From Pseudoalteromonas piratica (GTDB lineage Bacteria; Pseudomonadota; Gammaproteobacteria; Enterobacterales; Alteromonadaceae), in NCBI RefSeq assembly GCF_000788395.1, contig NZ_CP009889.1:310001-374000 (forward strand): a stretch of 64,000 nt of DNA. The letters run 5' to 3'. The notes below the pieces were generated by a model that worked only from the letters and a program-made list of their open reading frames with translations, ran no database searches and had not been told where the DNA came from. Positions 24,988-34,499 of the stretch are shown one piece after another. The first letter of the stretch is position 1. Each line of letters opens with the position of its first letter. Made by a program: the position numbers and the translations under genes.

Positions 24988-26018
24988 AGCAATCCCTCAC
25001 TGCTTTCAATATGGTTTACCAACTCTTCTTCGACACTACCAATATGTTCTGCAATTTCCTCATCGTCTTCTTTAAAGTAGGCAATGTGGTACATGGCCTC
25101 GCCTTCTTGAACTAAAGGAATGTTTTGTTTTCCGATGATCACACCACTTTTATTGGCAAGTACTTCGGTCAGTATCTCACCATATGGACTGCCTATTTCG
25201 GCAAGCACTTGGCCTTTTTTAACTTGATCGCCCAAATTAAATAAGTGAGTGACAATACCACTACTGGTGGCCCGTACCCAGCCACTGTTATTTGCAACAA
25301 ACTGCGTCACGGTTTTCTTACGCGCTCTGCCTTTTGGTGTCATTTTTAAATGACGTAATACATTTACAATACCCTTGATGCCAGCTCGAATCGAAAACTC
25401 ATCAAAGCGTAGGGCTTCACCAGCCTCATAAAGCAGTACTTTTGTGCCATTATCTACCGCGGCATCGCGCAGAGAGCCGTCGATAATTTCCGAATTTAAG
25501 ATGACTGGTGCGCCAAATGCATTTGCAAGTGCAAGCGTTTCTTCATCTGCCAACTGTGCGCGGATCTGTGGTAGATTCGAACGGTGAATGGCACCAGTAT
25601 GTAAATCAATTCCGTAGTCGCAATGGCTTACGATTTCTTTCAAGAAAATATTCGCTACACGTGCTGCTAATGAACCTTTTGCAGAGCCCGGAAAGCTGCG
25701 GTTTAAATCGCGTCTATCTGGCATGTAACGGCTTTGGTTTATTACTCCATACACATTCACCATTGGCACTGCGATTAATGTACCTGCGGAAATTTTAAAT
25801 CCTTTTAGGTTCATCAAACGTCTGATGATTTCAATGCCATTGAGCTCGTCACCATGAACCGCAGCACTGATAAACATGGTTGGGCCCGGTTTTTTACCGC
25901 GAATAATATGCACTGGTAAATGCACTTCGGCATCGGTATAGAGTTTTGCCACTGGCAAATCGATTTTTTTCGTTTCGCCAGGCAAAATGGTGTGTTCACC
26001 AATAATCAATTTGTCCAT
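24984..26018 (-). CDS. M14-family deacylase/carboxypeptidase (succinylglutamate desuccinylase-like)
   Basis: The 344-residue product has the AstE/aspartoacylase zinc core: AAVHGDELNGIEIIRRL, with His and Glu ligands in HGDE. Then come the substrate-binding DRRDLNRSFPG and the later zinc His in GIDLHTG. A final beta-rich domain (about 245-320, STGIVTHLF-like strands and KKGQVLAEIGSPYGE) resembles a lipoyl-type fold. It acts in the cytoplasm on acyl-amino acids or peptide C-termini. It lies 21 bases after rimK and overlaps the RimB-like gene, so processing of glutamylated products made by RimK is plausible but not shown. Confidence 0.85.
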   Translation of the reverse strand: MDKLIIGEHTILPGETKKIDLPVAKLYTDAEVHLPVHIIRGKKPGPTMFISAAVHGDELNGIEIIRRLMNLKGFKISAGTLIAVPMVNVYGVINQSRYMPDRRDLNRSFPGSAKGSLAARVANIFLKEIVSHCDYGIDLHTGAIHRSNLPQIRAQLADEETLALANAFGAPVILNSEIIDGSLRDAAVDNGTKVLLYEAGEALRFDEFSIRAGIKGIVNVLRHLKMTPKGRARKKTVTQFVANNSGWVRATSSGIVTHLFNLGDQVKKGQVLAEIGSPYGEILTEVLANKSGVIIGKQNIPLVQEGEAMYHIAYFKEDDEEIAEHIGSVEEELVNHIESSEGLL

Positions 26019-26039
26019 CGTTATACGCTAACCTTTTAA

Positions 26040-26945
26040 TTAACCTTGACCTTTGGTCTTATTCGTAGCTGACTTTGATGTTTTTTCAATAAACTCAATC
26101 AGTTTACCTGCAACATCAAGCCCTGTAGCACTTTCAATACCTTCAAGGCCGGGTGATGAATTTACTTCCATTACCATTGGACCATTATGTGAGCGAAGTA
26201 AATCGACACCACAGAAATTAAGGCCCATTACTTTTGCTGCGTTAACAGCTGTTGCGCGCTCTTCTTTTGTGAGTTTTACAAGTTCAGCACTGCCACCACG
26301 ATGCAGGTTTGAACGAAACTCGCCCTCTGCACCTTGGCGCTTCATTGCAGCCACAACTTTGCCACCAACAACCAAGCAACGAATGTCTGCACCACCGGCT
26401 TCTTTGATGTATTCTTGCACCAAGATGTTTGCTTTTAAGCCCATAAATGCTTCGATGATGCTTTCAGCAGCTTTCGCTGTATCAGCTAATACCACCCCAA
26501 TACCCTGCGTACCTTCTAGTAATTTAATCACTAATGGCGCACCACCAACATTTTTGATTAAGTCTTTAATGTTGTCTGGTTTACTCGCAAATCCAGTGCG
26601 CGGTAAGCCAATACCTTTACGCGATAAAAGTTGTAATGAACGAAGCTTATCGCGAGAACGGCTGATTGCCACTGACTCGTTTACATTAAAGGTGCCCATC
26701 ATTTCAAACTGTCTTGCAACTGCGGTTCCGTAAAAGGTAACTGATGCACCAATACGTGGAATAATCGCATCGTATTTAGGTAATTCTTTACCATGGTAGC
26801 GCACAGCAGGTCGACTGCTGGTGATGTCCATGTAGCAGTGAAGTGTGTCAATAACATCTACTTCATGACCACGTGCAATGCCAGCCTCTTTAAGGCGGCG
26901 TGTTGAATATAAGTTTTCGTTTCTAGATAAAATAGCAATTTTCAC
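26040..26945 (-). CDS. rimK: Ribosomal protein S6 L-glutamate ligase RimK
   Basis: The 301-residue product matches RimK from its start ([21 protein letters not shown]) and through the ATP-grasp domain. Visible motifs are [49 protein letters not shown] and [14 protein letters not shown]. RimK adds glutamate residues to the C-terminus of ribosomal protein S6 and can make poly-glutamate. The GTG start at 26945 follows GGGAGCCAAATT and gives the E. coli length; a longer in-frame ATG at 26978 lacks support. It is the first gene of the operon with the M14 enzyme and RimB-like protein, divergent from an HdfR-like regulator. Confidence 0.94.
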   Translation of the reverse strand: MKIAILSRNENLYSTRRLKEAGIARGHEVDVIDTLHCYMDITSSRPAVRYHGKELPKYDAIIPRIGASVTFYGTAVARQFEMMGTFNVNESVAISRSRDKLRSLQLLSRKGIGLPRTGFASKPDNIKDLIKNVGGAPLVIKLLEGTQGIGVVLADTAKAAESIIEAFMGLKANILVQEYIKEAGGADIRCLVVGGKVVAAMKRQGAEGEFRSNLHRGGSAELVKLTKEERATAVNAAKVMGLNFCGVDLLRSHNGPMVMEVNSSPGLEGIESATGLDVAGKLIEFIEKTSKSATNKTKGQG

Positions 26946-27080
26946 AATTTGGCTCCCAATCGGTTCTTTATTGCCCATCCATAATTTATGTTTGCAAAGT
27001 TAGTTGATAATTTTTAAAAATAAAAACAAAATAAAATATGTTGTTTAATAGAAAAAATTTATCAAACAGGCGCTTTTTGT

Positions 27081-27923
27081 ATGAAAATCGATCTTTTAAC
27101 CACGTTTTTAGAAGTAAGTCGTACATTACATGTACGGGTTGCAGCGGATAATTTATACCTAACACAAGCTGCCATTAGTAGCCGAATCAAATTGTTGGAA
27201 GAAGAGCTTGGCGTCCAACTATTTGACCGTACACAAAAAAGGTTAAAACTTACAGCAGAAGGGCATCGCTTGGTGAAACACGCCAATGAAATGATCTTAA
27301 TGTGGCAAAAACTTAAGCAAGATGTTGGTGTTGCCCAATCAAATTCATCGCAATTATCGGTGGGTTCAATGATTTCAATTTGGGATATTATCCTCCAAGA
27401 TTGGCTGCAGAAAATTCACCGAAATCTTGATGATGTGCACTTGTTTACGCATACATTCTCGCCGTTAGAGCTTCGAAAACAAGTAATTAGTCGTTTGATA
27501 GACATTGCTTTTTTATTTGAACCACCGTTTGTCGAAGACATTGTTAATGAAAAAGTTGCGACTGTGCCATTACAGCTAGTCTCGACTGAAAAAGGCATTA
27601 AACAAGACGAGGTAGATAATATGGTGATGGTTGAATACGGTGAATCGGTTAATAGCCAGATCCTGCGAGATTACAGTGAAACAAATGCGATTCGCCATCA
27701 TATGAATCAACCTAAAATAGCGATGAATTTTATTCTCGAAGCGGGTGGCTGTGCTTATTTGCCTAAGCAGATATGTTTTGAACCAATGCGCAAAGGCAAG
27801 CTGTATCGCGTTGAAGGGGCACCAGAATATAGTCGTGATATTTACGCTATTTATCTCGATAAAAGTAGTAAAAGGCAATTAATAGAAGATGCCTTGTTTC
27901 TATTTCCATACATGCGGAAGTAA
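27081..27923 (+). CDS. LysR-type regulator, second HdfR-like protein
   Basis: The 280-residue product has a LysR helix-turn-helix (LLTTFLEVSRTLHVRVAADN and LTQAAISSRIKLLEEELG) and a co-inducer domain with ISIWDIILQDWLQK. The start KIDLLTTFLEVSRTLH is close to that of E. coli HdfR, more so than the LysR gene at 21600. It is divergent from rimK, with 135 AT-rich bases between the starts, the usual arrangement for a LysR regulator and its target. Control of the rimK operon is therefore likely but inferred. A GGDEF remnant follows downstream. Confidence 0.87.
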   Translation: MKIDLLTTFLEVSRTLHVRVAADNLYLTQAAISSRIKLLEEELGVQLFDRTQKRLKLTAEGHRLVKHANEMILMWQKLKQDVGVAQSNSSQLSVGSMISIWDIILQDWLQKIHRNLDDVHLFTHTFSPLELRKQVISRLIDIAFLFEPPFVEDIVNEKVATVPLQLVSTEKGIKQDEVDNMVMVEYGESVNSQILRDYSETNAIRHHMNQPKIAMNFILEAGGCAYLPKQICFEPMRKGKLYRVEGAPEYSRDIYAIYLDKSSKRQLIEDALFLFPYMRK

Positions 27924-28079
27924 TCGAATTAATAAAAAATATTATTCGATATTGATTTTTTGATAATTTAAATTTATTAACGTAGTTTTTTTGTGTGTTT
28001 AATGCGCAATTAAATTTAAATAAGCGCTTCATCAATGTGCTTTTTAATATGCGGATCTCATTATTTTATTCAATAATTA

Positions 28080-28289
28080 ATGAAACTAAGCGTTACTTTA
28101 AGCATCATGAATATACAAAAAATTCGTCACATTGGGATCTTTACCGATTCAGACAATGTGACAGCTTGGCTCTCGTGTTCACTTAAATTGACAACGCTAT
28201 TAGTTGACACTGTATCCATCATTAAAAAAGCGGATCAAGCAGTTTACCTTGCCAAAGAAATTGAAGGAACGAGCTTTGTGATTGTGTAA
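28080..28289 (+). pseudogene. Remnant of a GGDEF diguanylate cyclase (C-terminal end only)
   Basis: The last part of this 69-codon frame, SIIKKADQAVYLAKEIEGT and the following hydrophobic strand, is the standard end of a GGDEF domain (leucine-K-x-ADxAxYxAK-x-GxN). The preceding RHIGIFTDSDN fits the SIGI strand just before it. The GGDEF motif, the substrate pocket and the whole upstream part are missing. The frame is therefore a decayed fragment, not a functional enzyme. It lies in an otherwise gene-free stretch between a LysR gene and a chemoreceptor gene. Confidence 0.7.
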
Positions 28290-28487
28290 AGGTGTTTTTA
28301 TTTATTGCTCTCGTCTAAAGTTACATAGCAAAGATATTTAAAATCAATCACAAATAAATCGAGAGTTTCTGCTATTGGCCGATACGTTTGTGTTCAGTGT
28401 AGAGCACTATGATGACAGTTTATTGCTAAATACCGTATTAGTAAGAGGTGTTCTAGCATTACCTATTTATATAAACAGAGGTGTTTA

Positions 28488-29624
28488 ATGTTCTTTAATT
28501 GGGTGAACAAAAGTGAGCTTGAAAAATTACAACAAGAAAACCAAAGCTTACAACAAGAAAATTTTAAATTACGCCAAGCCCTTGAGCAAACAGAACAAGA
28601 GAAAATAAGTATTTCAGGCGACATTGATAAACTCTCAGCAAGAGAGCAACATCAAGAATCAATGTGTAAATTAACCCTGCAATCGGGTGAGCTGCTCAGT
28701 CAAATTAGAGAAAGTTTAGCGGCGTCTTCTACGGAACTCATTGCCCACAGAGATGACTTTAAAGCGTCACAACAATTATTTGATCAAATAAAAGATATGC
28801 TTGAGTCAACGATTAGTGCCACTTCTATTATTTCTAATGATTCCCAACAAGCGTCTACCTCTGTCAATGAGCTCAATGAAGTAACCAAAGGTATTAATGA
28901 GTTTGTTAACATTATCAAAGGAATATCCGATCAAACTAATTTGCTCGCACTCAACGCAGCTATTGAAGCTGCTCGTGCAGGTGAGCAGGGCCGTGGCTTT
29001 GCGGTTGTGGCAGACGAAGTAAGAACACTAGCGCAACGCTCTGCAGAGGCATCTAACGAAATTTCAGTATTAATTGAACAAGTTAATAATCAGATGAAAG
29101 ACGTGGTTACTAGCATTAGCGGTGTAGGTGAGAAAAGTATAAAAATAAACGACAGTACAGCGAGTATTGATAAAACCGCAAATCGAATCGTTGAATTTTC
29201 TCAAAATATGTACACAGTGATTACTAACTCTACTTCAGACGCCTTCTTACAAACCGTTAAAATGGACCATGTTGTGTGGAAAATGGATGTGTACCGGGTG
29301 ATGTTAGGATTATCCAACAAGTCTCCCGAGGATTTTGCTGATCATACAATGTGTCGATTAGGTAAGTGGTATTATGAGGGTGAAGGAAACAACAAATACA
29401 CAAGTTTTTCCGCTTTCAAAAAGCTTGAAAAACCACATGCTGAAGTTCATAGAAATGGTTTAGCCGCTTTAAATGCAAATCTTGAAGGCGATAAACAAAC
29501 TGCTGCACATCATCTTGCACTTATGGAAGCAGCAAGCTTTGAAGTTGTGGAACAATTATCCCAGTTATCACACCAAATAGCCGGTGAAGTCAGCTTATCT
29601 AAAAACCATACCGAGTTATTTTAA
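28488..29624 (+). CDS. Soluble methyl-accepting chemoreceptor with CZB zinc-binding domain
   Basis: The 378-residue product has no signal peptide or membrane helix. It starts with a coiled coil (residues 5-55). A shortened chemoreceptor signalling domain (about 60-250) contains the hairpin tip [20 protein letters not shown] and [22 protein letters not shown] domain (about 258-370) follows, with the expected ligands: His in MDHVVWK, Cys in [13 protein letters not shown] and two His in [13 protein letters not shown] domains bind zinc very tightly and in known cases tune chemotaxis or cyclic-di-GMP synthesis to zinc or hypochlorite. It is a single cytoplasmic-receptor gene followed by a strong terminator. 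Confidence 0.93.
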   Translation: MFFNWVNKSELEKLQQENQSLQQENFKLRQALEQTEQEKISISGDIDKLSAREQHQESMCKLTLQSGELLSQIRESLAASSTELIAHRDDFKASQQLFDQIKDMLESTISATSIISNDSQQASTSVNELNEVTKGINEFVNIIKGISDQTNLLALNAAIEAARAGEQGRGFAVVADEVRTLAQRSAEASNEISVLIEQVNNQMKDVVTSISGVGEKSIKINDSTASIDKTANRIVEFSQNMYTVITNSTSDAFLQTVKMDHVVWKMDVYRVMLGLSNKSPEDFADHTMCRLGKWYYEGEGNNKYTSFSAFKKLEKPHAEVHRNGLAALNANLEGDKQTAAHHLALMEAASFEVVEQLSQLSHQIAGEVSLSKNHTELF

Positions 29625-29639
29625 ATGTAATAGCGGATT

Positions 29640-29680
29640 AAGTTACTTTCTATCTATTAGAGGGTAACTTTTTATTTTTC
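29640..29680 (+). terminator. Rho-independent terminator of the chemoreceptor gene
   Basis: The arms at 29640-29652 and 29658-29670 form a 13-base-pair stem with two G-T wobbles and a 5-base loop, followed by a T-rich run. It lies 15 bases after the stop codon. Confidence 0.8.
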
Positions 29681-30000
29681 ATTTTTTAGAAAATCAAAAT
29701 ACCAAAACTCTCTCACCTCCTTACTTTTAGTGAATGCAATTGCATGAAATTAATTCACATTCGCATTAATTTAATTCGCTTGTACCTTTTTCAATAGATT
29801 CTATACTCATTTGGCTTATATTTTGCGTTAAAAGGATATATGGCGAATATTTAGTGTCAATTCGTGAGATTTGCATCATAAAAGTGCATAAATAGTTTTT
29901 TCTGCACTGTCACGAAGCGTAAATATTCCTATGTTTAGATAATCACAGTTATGCGCTAGGCAGTTTGAAGCGTGTTAGTTAAATGGAAAGGAAAGGCACA
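29681..30000 (+). promoter_or_regulatory. Upstream region of the glycogen operon
   Basis: About 320 AT-rich bases precede the operon without coding potential. A perfect 12-base palindrome ATGCAATTGCAT at 29734-29745 may be a regulator site. No convincing -35/-10 pair was found by eye. AAAGGAAAGG just before 30001 is the ribosome site of the first gene. Confidence 0.35.
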
Positions 30001-30300
30001 ATGTTAACTAAACGATTTTTTAAGACCAAGCAAGAAGCAGAAGTAACATTTGAATTCGCAGCTGAAGCAGATACGCAAGTATCATTGGCGGGTGAGTTTA
30101 ACGATTGGCAGCCAGTGTCAATGAAGTACGTTAAAAAGGATCAGGTTTTTCGTACTAAACTGCGCTTACCAATTGAGCAAGATTTTCAATTCAAATACTT
30201 AGTTAACGAGCAAGAATGGCAAAATGACCATGCTGCAGATCACTATTTACTAAACGAGTTTGGTACTGATAACTCAGTTGTTTCTACAGCGCGAGTTTAA
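30001..30300 (+). CDS. Stand-alone CBM48 / glycogen-binding protein
   Basis: The 99-residue product is one early-set (CBM48, isoamylase-N-like) domain. It has VSLAGEFNDWQPVSMKYVKK, the typical glycogen-binding surface of AMPK-beta-like modules, and then FKYLVNEQEWQNDHAAD. It has no catalytic part, so it probably binds glycogen or a partner enzyme. It is the first gene of the glycogen operon, ending 5 bases before malQ. The ATG at 30001 follows AAAGGAAAGGCACA and gives a start that fits the domain; an ATG 18 bases upstream is less likely. Confidence 0.87.
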   Translation: MLTKRFFKTKQEAEVTFEFAAEADTQVSLAGEFNDWQPVSMKYVKKDQVFRTKLRLPIEQDFQFKYLVNEQEWQNDHAADHYLLNEFGTDNSVVSTARV

Positions 30301-30305
30301 TTTGA

Positions 30306-32312
30306 GTGAATGCAGTAGAACAGCTCTGCTACCTACAAGGGGTAGCACTCGATTATGTTGATTATTACGGACAGCAAACACGTATCAGTGATGATGTAAG
30401 GCAACACATACTCAAAGCGTGTGGTCATGATGTTACTAATCAGCAAGCGATTCGCGAAACAAACTTTCGCCTTGATGCATTGCCTTGGAAAACACTCGTT
30501 AATGAGTTTCAAGTAACGTCAACTGAACATGCCTTGCTAAAGGTGCGTGCGCAGAGTTACGAGCCAAACAAACACCTTGAAATTGTTATTTTACAAGGTG
30601 GTAATGCGTTTTGCCGTTTGGCAGTCGATCTCTCAGAGAGCATTGAAGTAGGTAACTATGTTATTGATGATGTGCGTTACTCAGAGTATCAGATTGACTT
30701 ACCGGCACTTGAAGCAAACTACTATCAAGTTGAAGTTGTTTTCACTTCACAAATTTCAAAAGCTCAAAGATCAAATGCGACATTAGCTGTGGCACCACCC
30801 AGTTGTTTTTCATTAAATGAAAGTCAAAGACCGTGGGGAATTTCGTGTCAGCTTTATACTTTGCGAGATAAGCGTGAAAGTGGTTTTGGTGATTTTTCAT
30901 CTTTAAAAGAATTGGTTCAGCGAAGCAGTGAGAAAGGGGCGGATTACATTTTGTTAAACCCCTTGCATAAGCTGTTTGCAAAAGAACCTGAAAGAGCGAG
31001 TCCATATAGTCCAAACGACCGTAACCAAATCAACCCGCTTTATATCAGCCCACGTCTGTGTATTGATTACAGCTTGCCTAATGGTGAATACCGCAGTGAG
31101 CAGCCATTTATTGACTACAGTGAGGCTACGCAACACAAGTATCAATGCTTTAAGGTAATGTACCTTAATTTTTGTGAGCTTGAGTTAGCCAAAAACACCG
31201 ACAGGGCTGTTGATTTTGAGCAGTTTGTTGAGTGCCATGCTGACTGGCAAATTTCACAGTATGAGTACTATTTACAGTGGGTTGCTAAGGAGCAATTAGG
31301 TTATTGCCAGCGCTACGCAAAATCAAAAGGTATGAAAATAGGGTTAATCCTTGATTTAGCGGTGGGCTGCACCCGTGATGGTGAAGAATATGCTCGCAAT
31401 CGCTCGCTGTTTGTGCAGCACGCCAACATTGGTGCACCACCCGATCCTTGGGCGCGTGATGGTCAAGATTGGGGTTTAGCGGTGCAAGATCCTGTTAAGT
31501 TAAAAGCCTCTCACTACTCACATTTTATTGCCTTAATTCGTGCAAATATGATTGCGGGTGGTTTGCGCATTGATCATGTTATGGGACTACTGCGCTTGTG
31601 GTGGTGTATTAGTGTAAATAACAATCCCGAAGGGTGTTATGTCTATTACCCCTTTCAGGAACTGTTGGCTATTTTGTGCCTAGAAAGCCATCTCAATCAA
31701 TGCTTAGTAATTGGCGAAGATTTGGGGGTTGTACCTGATCAAATTAAACATGATTTAGATGCAGCACACGTCTATGGCAATGATATTTTCTATTTTGAAA
31801 AAAACGCTGAAGGACAGTTTTTATCACCCAAAGAGCATCGAAAACATGCCCTTTTGATGGTTGCCAACCACGATGTCGCGCCATTTTATGCATGGTGGCA
31901 AAAGCTTGATATAGACACTCGAGCTAAATACCAACTTTACTCAAATGATGCGCAATATGGTTTCGATTTAACGCAACGCGAACATGACAAGCACGCACTG
32001 ATTAACTGGTTAAAAGAAGCAAATGAAATGCCTGTTAAAAATGATGCAGAGAGTATTTATCGTGCAGTTGTACTCACACTTGCAACCACAAAGGCACAAT
32101 TTTTATGCCTTCAACTGGATGACTTAAGTGGTGAAACCCTTGCCGTTAATATCCCAGGAACCGACCAAGAATACCCCAACTGGCGACGTCGCTTATCTTG
32201 CTCTTTAGCGCACATTTTTGGCCCACTCAGTAGTGAAGAGCAAGCAATCAATGTTGAAAACAGACGTTTTTGGCAGCTATTAAATGCTAGGAGAGATCAT
32301 GTCAGTAGCTAA
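30306..32312 (+). CDS. malQ: 4-alpha-glucanotransferase MalQ
   Basis: The 668-residue product is a GH77 amylomaltase. Recognisable motifs are QLYTLRDKRESGFGDFSSL, PYSPNDRNQINPLY, the nucleophile strand GGLRIDHVMGLLRLWW, the acid/base strand VIGEDLGVVP and VANHDVAPFYAWW. It transfers glucan chains between malto-oligosaccharides in the cytoplasm, rebuilding short chains released during glycogen breakdown. It has a GTG start at 30306 with a weak ribosome site, perhaps relying on coupling to the preceding gene. Its end overlaps the glgB start by 14 bases. Confidence 0.93.
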   Translation: MNAVEQLCYLQGVALDYVDYYGQQTRISDDVRQHILKACGHDVTNQQAIRETNFRLDALPWKTLVNEFQVTSTEHALLKVRAQSYEPNKHLEIVILQGGNAFCRLAVDLSESIEVGNYVIDDVRYSEYQIDLPALEANYYQVEVVFTSQISKAQRSNATLAVAPPSCFSLNESQRPWGISCQLYTLRDKRESGFGDFSSLKELVQRSSEKGADYILLNPLHKLFAKEPERASPYSPNDRNQINPLYISPRLCIDYSLPNGEYRSEQPFIDYSEATQHKYQCFKVMYLNFCELELAKNTDRAVDFEQFVECHADWQISQYEYYLQWVAKEQLGYCQRYAKSKGMKIGLILDLAVGCTRDGEEYARNRSLFVQHANIGAPPDPWARDGQDWGLAVQDPVKLKASHYSHFIALIRANMIAGGLRIDHVMGLLRLWWCISVNNNPEGCYVYYPFQELLAILCLESHLNQCLVIGEDLGVVPDQIKHDLDAAHVYGNDIFYFEKNAEGQFLSPKEHRKHALLMVANHDVAPFYAWWQKLDIDTRAKYQLYSNDAQYGFDLTQREHDKHALINWLKEANEMPVKNDAESIYRAVVLTLATTKAQFLCLQLDDLSGETLAVNIPGTDQEYPNWRRRLSCSLAHIFGPLSSEEQAINVENRRFWQLLNARRDHVSS

Positions 32313-34497
32313 TTTAGTTTCACTTAGCCAGCTAAATGAAGAACAACAATCCTTAGAAAAAGCGCATTCATTACAACGTGCAGATTTTATTAATGCGTTT
32401 AGCTTTTTGGGTAAGCACGTTATTAACCAAGAATTATCGATTGTACGTTGCTTTATACCAGGTGCGAAGAAGGTGTCAGTGTGCGCCAATAAGCAGTTGT
32501 TGAAAATGGAGCAACTGCAGCAGACAGGCCTTTTTCAACTGGTCGTTAGTAACAACAAGGTACCAGAGCCAATTCAGCTGGATATTGATTTCGGTGACTG
32601 CCAGGTGCAGCGTTTTTTACCCTATAGCTTTGCATCTACCCTCGATGATGATGCTATGTATTTATTTAATCAGGGAACACTTGCCCATGGTTATCGCCAT
32701 TTTGGCGCGCATGTGATTACTCATCAAGGCATTAAAGGTACCCGTTTTACAGTATGGGCGCCTAATGCGAAGTCTGTTTCAGTAATTGGTGATTTTAATC
32801 ATTGGGATGCGAGCTGTTACCCAATGCGTTTTCACCCAGCTTCAGGCGTATGGGAAATTTTTATTGCAGAAGATTTGTCGGGCAAACACTACAAATACTC
32901 GCTTTTAACCGAGCATAATCAGCGTATTGAAAAAGCAGATCCATTTGCCATGCAAATGCAATTACCGCCTCATACCGCTTCTCAAGTTGCAAGCTTGCCA
33001 CAAAATCATCAGCCAATAGCACTTATCAATCAATTTAACCAAGCGATCAGCATTTATGAAGTGCACTTAGGGTCTTGGCGTCGCAATGTTGAACAGGGCA
33101 ATGGATATTTAAATTATACCGAGTTAGCAGAACAGTTAATTCCATACGTGTTAGATCTTGGTTTTACTCATATTCAGTTAATGCCAATTAGCGAATTTCC
33201 ATTTGATGGCTCTTGGGGATATCAACCTGTGGGCTTATTTGCTCCAACCAGTCGCTTTGGTGATATTAATGCGTTTTCCGAGTTTATTGGCAAAATAAAA
33301 GCGGCAGGCATAGGTGTATTAATTGACTGGGTACCGGGACATTTCCCAAATGATCCCCATGGCTTGGCAATGTTTGATGGTACTCACTTATATGAACACG
33401 CCGACAAGCGTCAGGGGTATCATCCTGATTGGAATACACATATTTATAATTATGATCGCGCTGAAGTACGCAGCTTTTTGCTGTCAAATGCAACCTATTG
33501 GTTAAATGAATTTGGTATTGATGGGCTCCGCGTTGATGCTGTGGCGTCTATGCTTTATCTCGATTACAGCCGTAAAGAGGGCGAGTGGGTACCTAATTGT
33601 TTTGGTGGTCGCGAAAATCTCGGGGCGATTAGTTTGCTTCAGCAGATCAATGCCACTGTGTATGGTGAGAATCCAAATATTGTCACCATTGCCGAAGAGT
33701 CAACTGCCTGGCCGGGTGTCACCAAACCAACAGACCAATCAGGGCTTGGCTTCGGTTTTAAATGGAATATGGGCTGGATGAACGATAGCCTGGAGTATAT
33801 TAAAAAAGACCCACTTTATCGTCGTCATCACCACAACGAAATGACCTTTTCGTTAGTATATGCCTTTAGTGAAAATTACATATTACCGCTGTCCCATGAC
33901 GAAGTCGTTCATGGCAAGGGATCCCTAATTAATAAAATGCCTGGAGATGATTGGCAAAAATTTGCAAATCTACGCGCATTTTATGGCTTTATGTGGGCAC
34001 ATCCAGGCAAAAAGCTGTTGTTTATGGGGGGGGAGTTTGCGCAATACCATGAGTGGGATCACGATTTTAGCTTGGATTGGCATTTACTTGATGAAGCAAA
34101 GCATCAAGGTGTTTACACCCTTATTAAATCATTGAATAGCCTCTACAAAGCCTATCCTGCATTTTATGAAATGGATAATAGCGGTGAAGGCTTTCGTTGG
34201 ATTGATGGTGGCAATGCTGAGCAAAGCGTATTTAGCTTTGTGCGACAAAGTGGCGAACAGTCAAAGGTCATTGCAATATGTAATTTTACCCCTGAAGTAC
34301 GCACACAGTTTAAATTGGGCGTGCCCAACGCGAAACGCTACAAATTAGTGCTCAATACAGACGATATTCAATTTGGCGGTAGCGGTGTGCCGGTTGAAAC
34401 AGACATTGCTGTGCTAAATGAAGCAAATCATGGCTTTGAAAACAGCATTTCGCTCACTTTGGCACCATTAGCTACCTATTATTTGGTGGAGAAATAG
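32299..34497 (+). CDS. glgB: 1,4-alpha-glucan branching enzyme GlgB
   Basis: The 732-residue product has the long form of GlgB: a first N-terminal domain (residues 1-110), a CBM48 domain (about 120-215, RFTVWAPNAKSVSVIGDFNH), a GH13 barrel, and a C-terminal beta domain. Catalytic strands are present: GLRVDAVASMLYLDY (nucleophile Asp), IAEES (acid Glu) and LPLSHDEVVHG. It makes alpha-1,6 branches in glycogen. The ATG at 32299 follows AGGAGAGATC. A run of eight G residues (34026-34033) codes the conserved MGGEF region and might be slippage-prone. Confidence 0.95.
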   Translation: MSVANLVSLSQLNEEQQSLEKAHSLQRADFINAFSFLGKHVINQELSIVRCFIPGAKKVSVCANKQLLKMEQLQQTGLFQLVVSNNKVPEPIQLDIDFGDCQVQRFLPYSFASTLDDDAMYLFNQGTLAHGYRHFGAHVITHQGIKGTRFTVWAPNAKSVSVIGDFNHWDASCYPMRFHPASGVWEIFIAEDLSGKHYKYSLLTEHNQRIEKADPFAMQMQLPPHTASQVASLPQNHQPIALINQFNQAISIYEVHLGSWRRNVEQGNGYLNYTELAEQLIPYVLDLGFTHIQLMPISEFPFDGSWGYQPVGLFAPTSRFGDINAFSEFIGKIKAAGIGVLIDWVPGHFPNDPHGLAMFDGTHLYEHADKRQGYHPDWNTHIYNYDRAEVRSFLLSNATYWLNEFGIDGLRVDAVASMLYLDYSRKEGEWVPNCFGGRENLGAISLLQQINATVYGENPNIVTIAEESTAWPGVTKPTDQSGLGFGFKWNMGWMNDSLEYIKKDPLYRRHHHNEMTFSLVYAFSENYILPLSHDEVVHGKGSLINKMPGDDWQKFANLRAFYGFMWAHPGKKLLFMGGEFAQYHEWDHDFSLDWHLLDEAKHQGVYTLIKSLNSLYKAYPAFYEMDNSGEGFRWIDGGNAEQSVFSFVRQSGEQSKVIAICNFTPEVRTQFKLGVPNAKRYKLVLNTDDIQFGGSGVPVETDIAVLNEANHGFENSISLTLAPLATYYLVEK

Positions 34498-34499
34498 CC

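Noticed and set aside
26053..26733. Long plus-strand open frame of 226 codons
   Set aside because: It lies antisense within rimK, whose protein matches its family throughout. The frame has no ribosome site and a Ser/Pro-rich shadow composition.
27995..28186. Alternative frame over the GGDEF remnant
   Set aside because: It has no domain similarity. The other frame contains the recognisable GGDEF end.
28370..28487. Open frame ending just before the chemoreceptor gene
   Set aside because: Its product (starting [16 protein letters not shown]) has no start codon and no family resemblance. It is probably chance.
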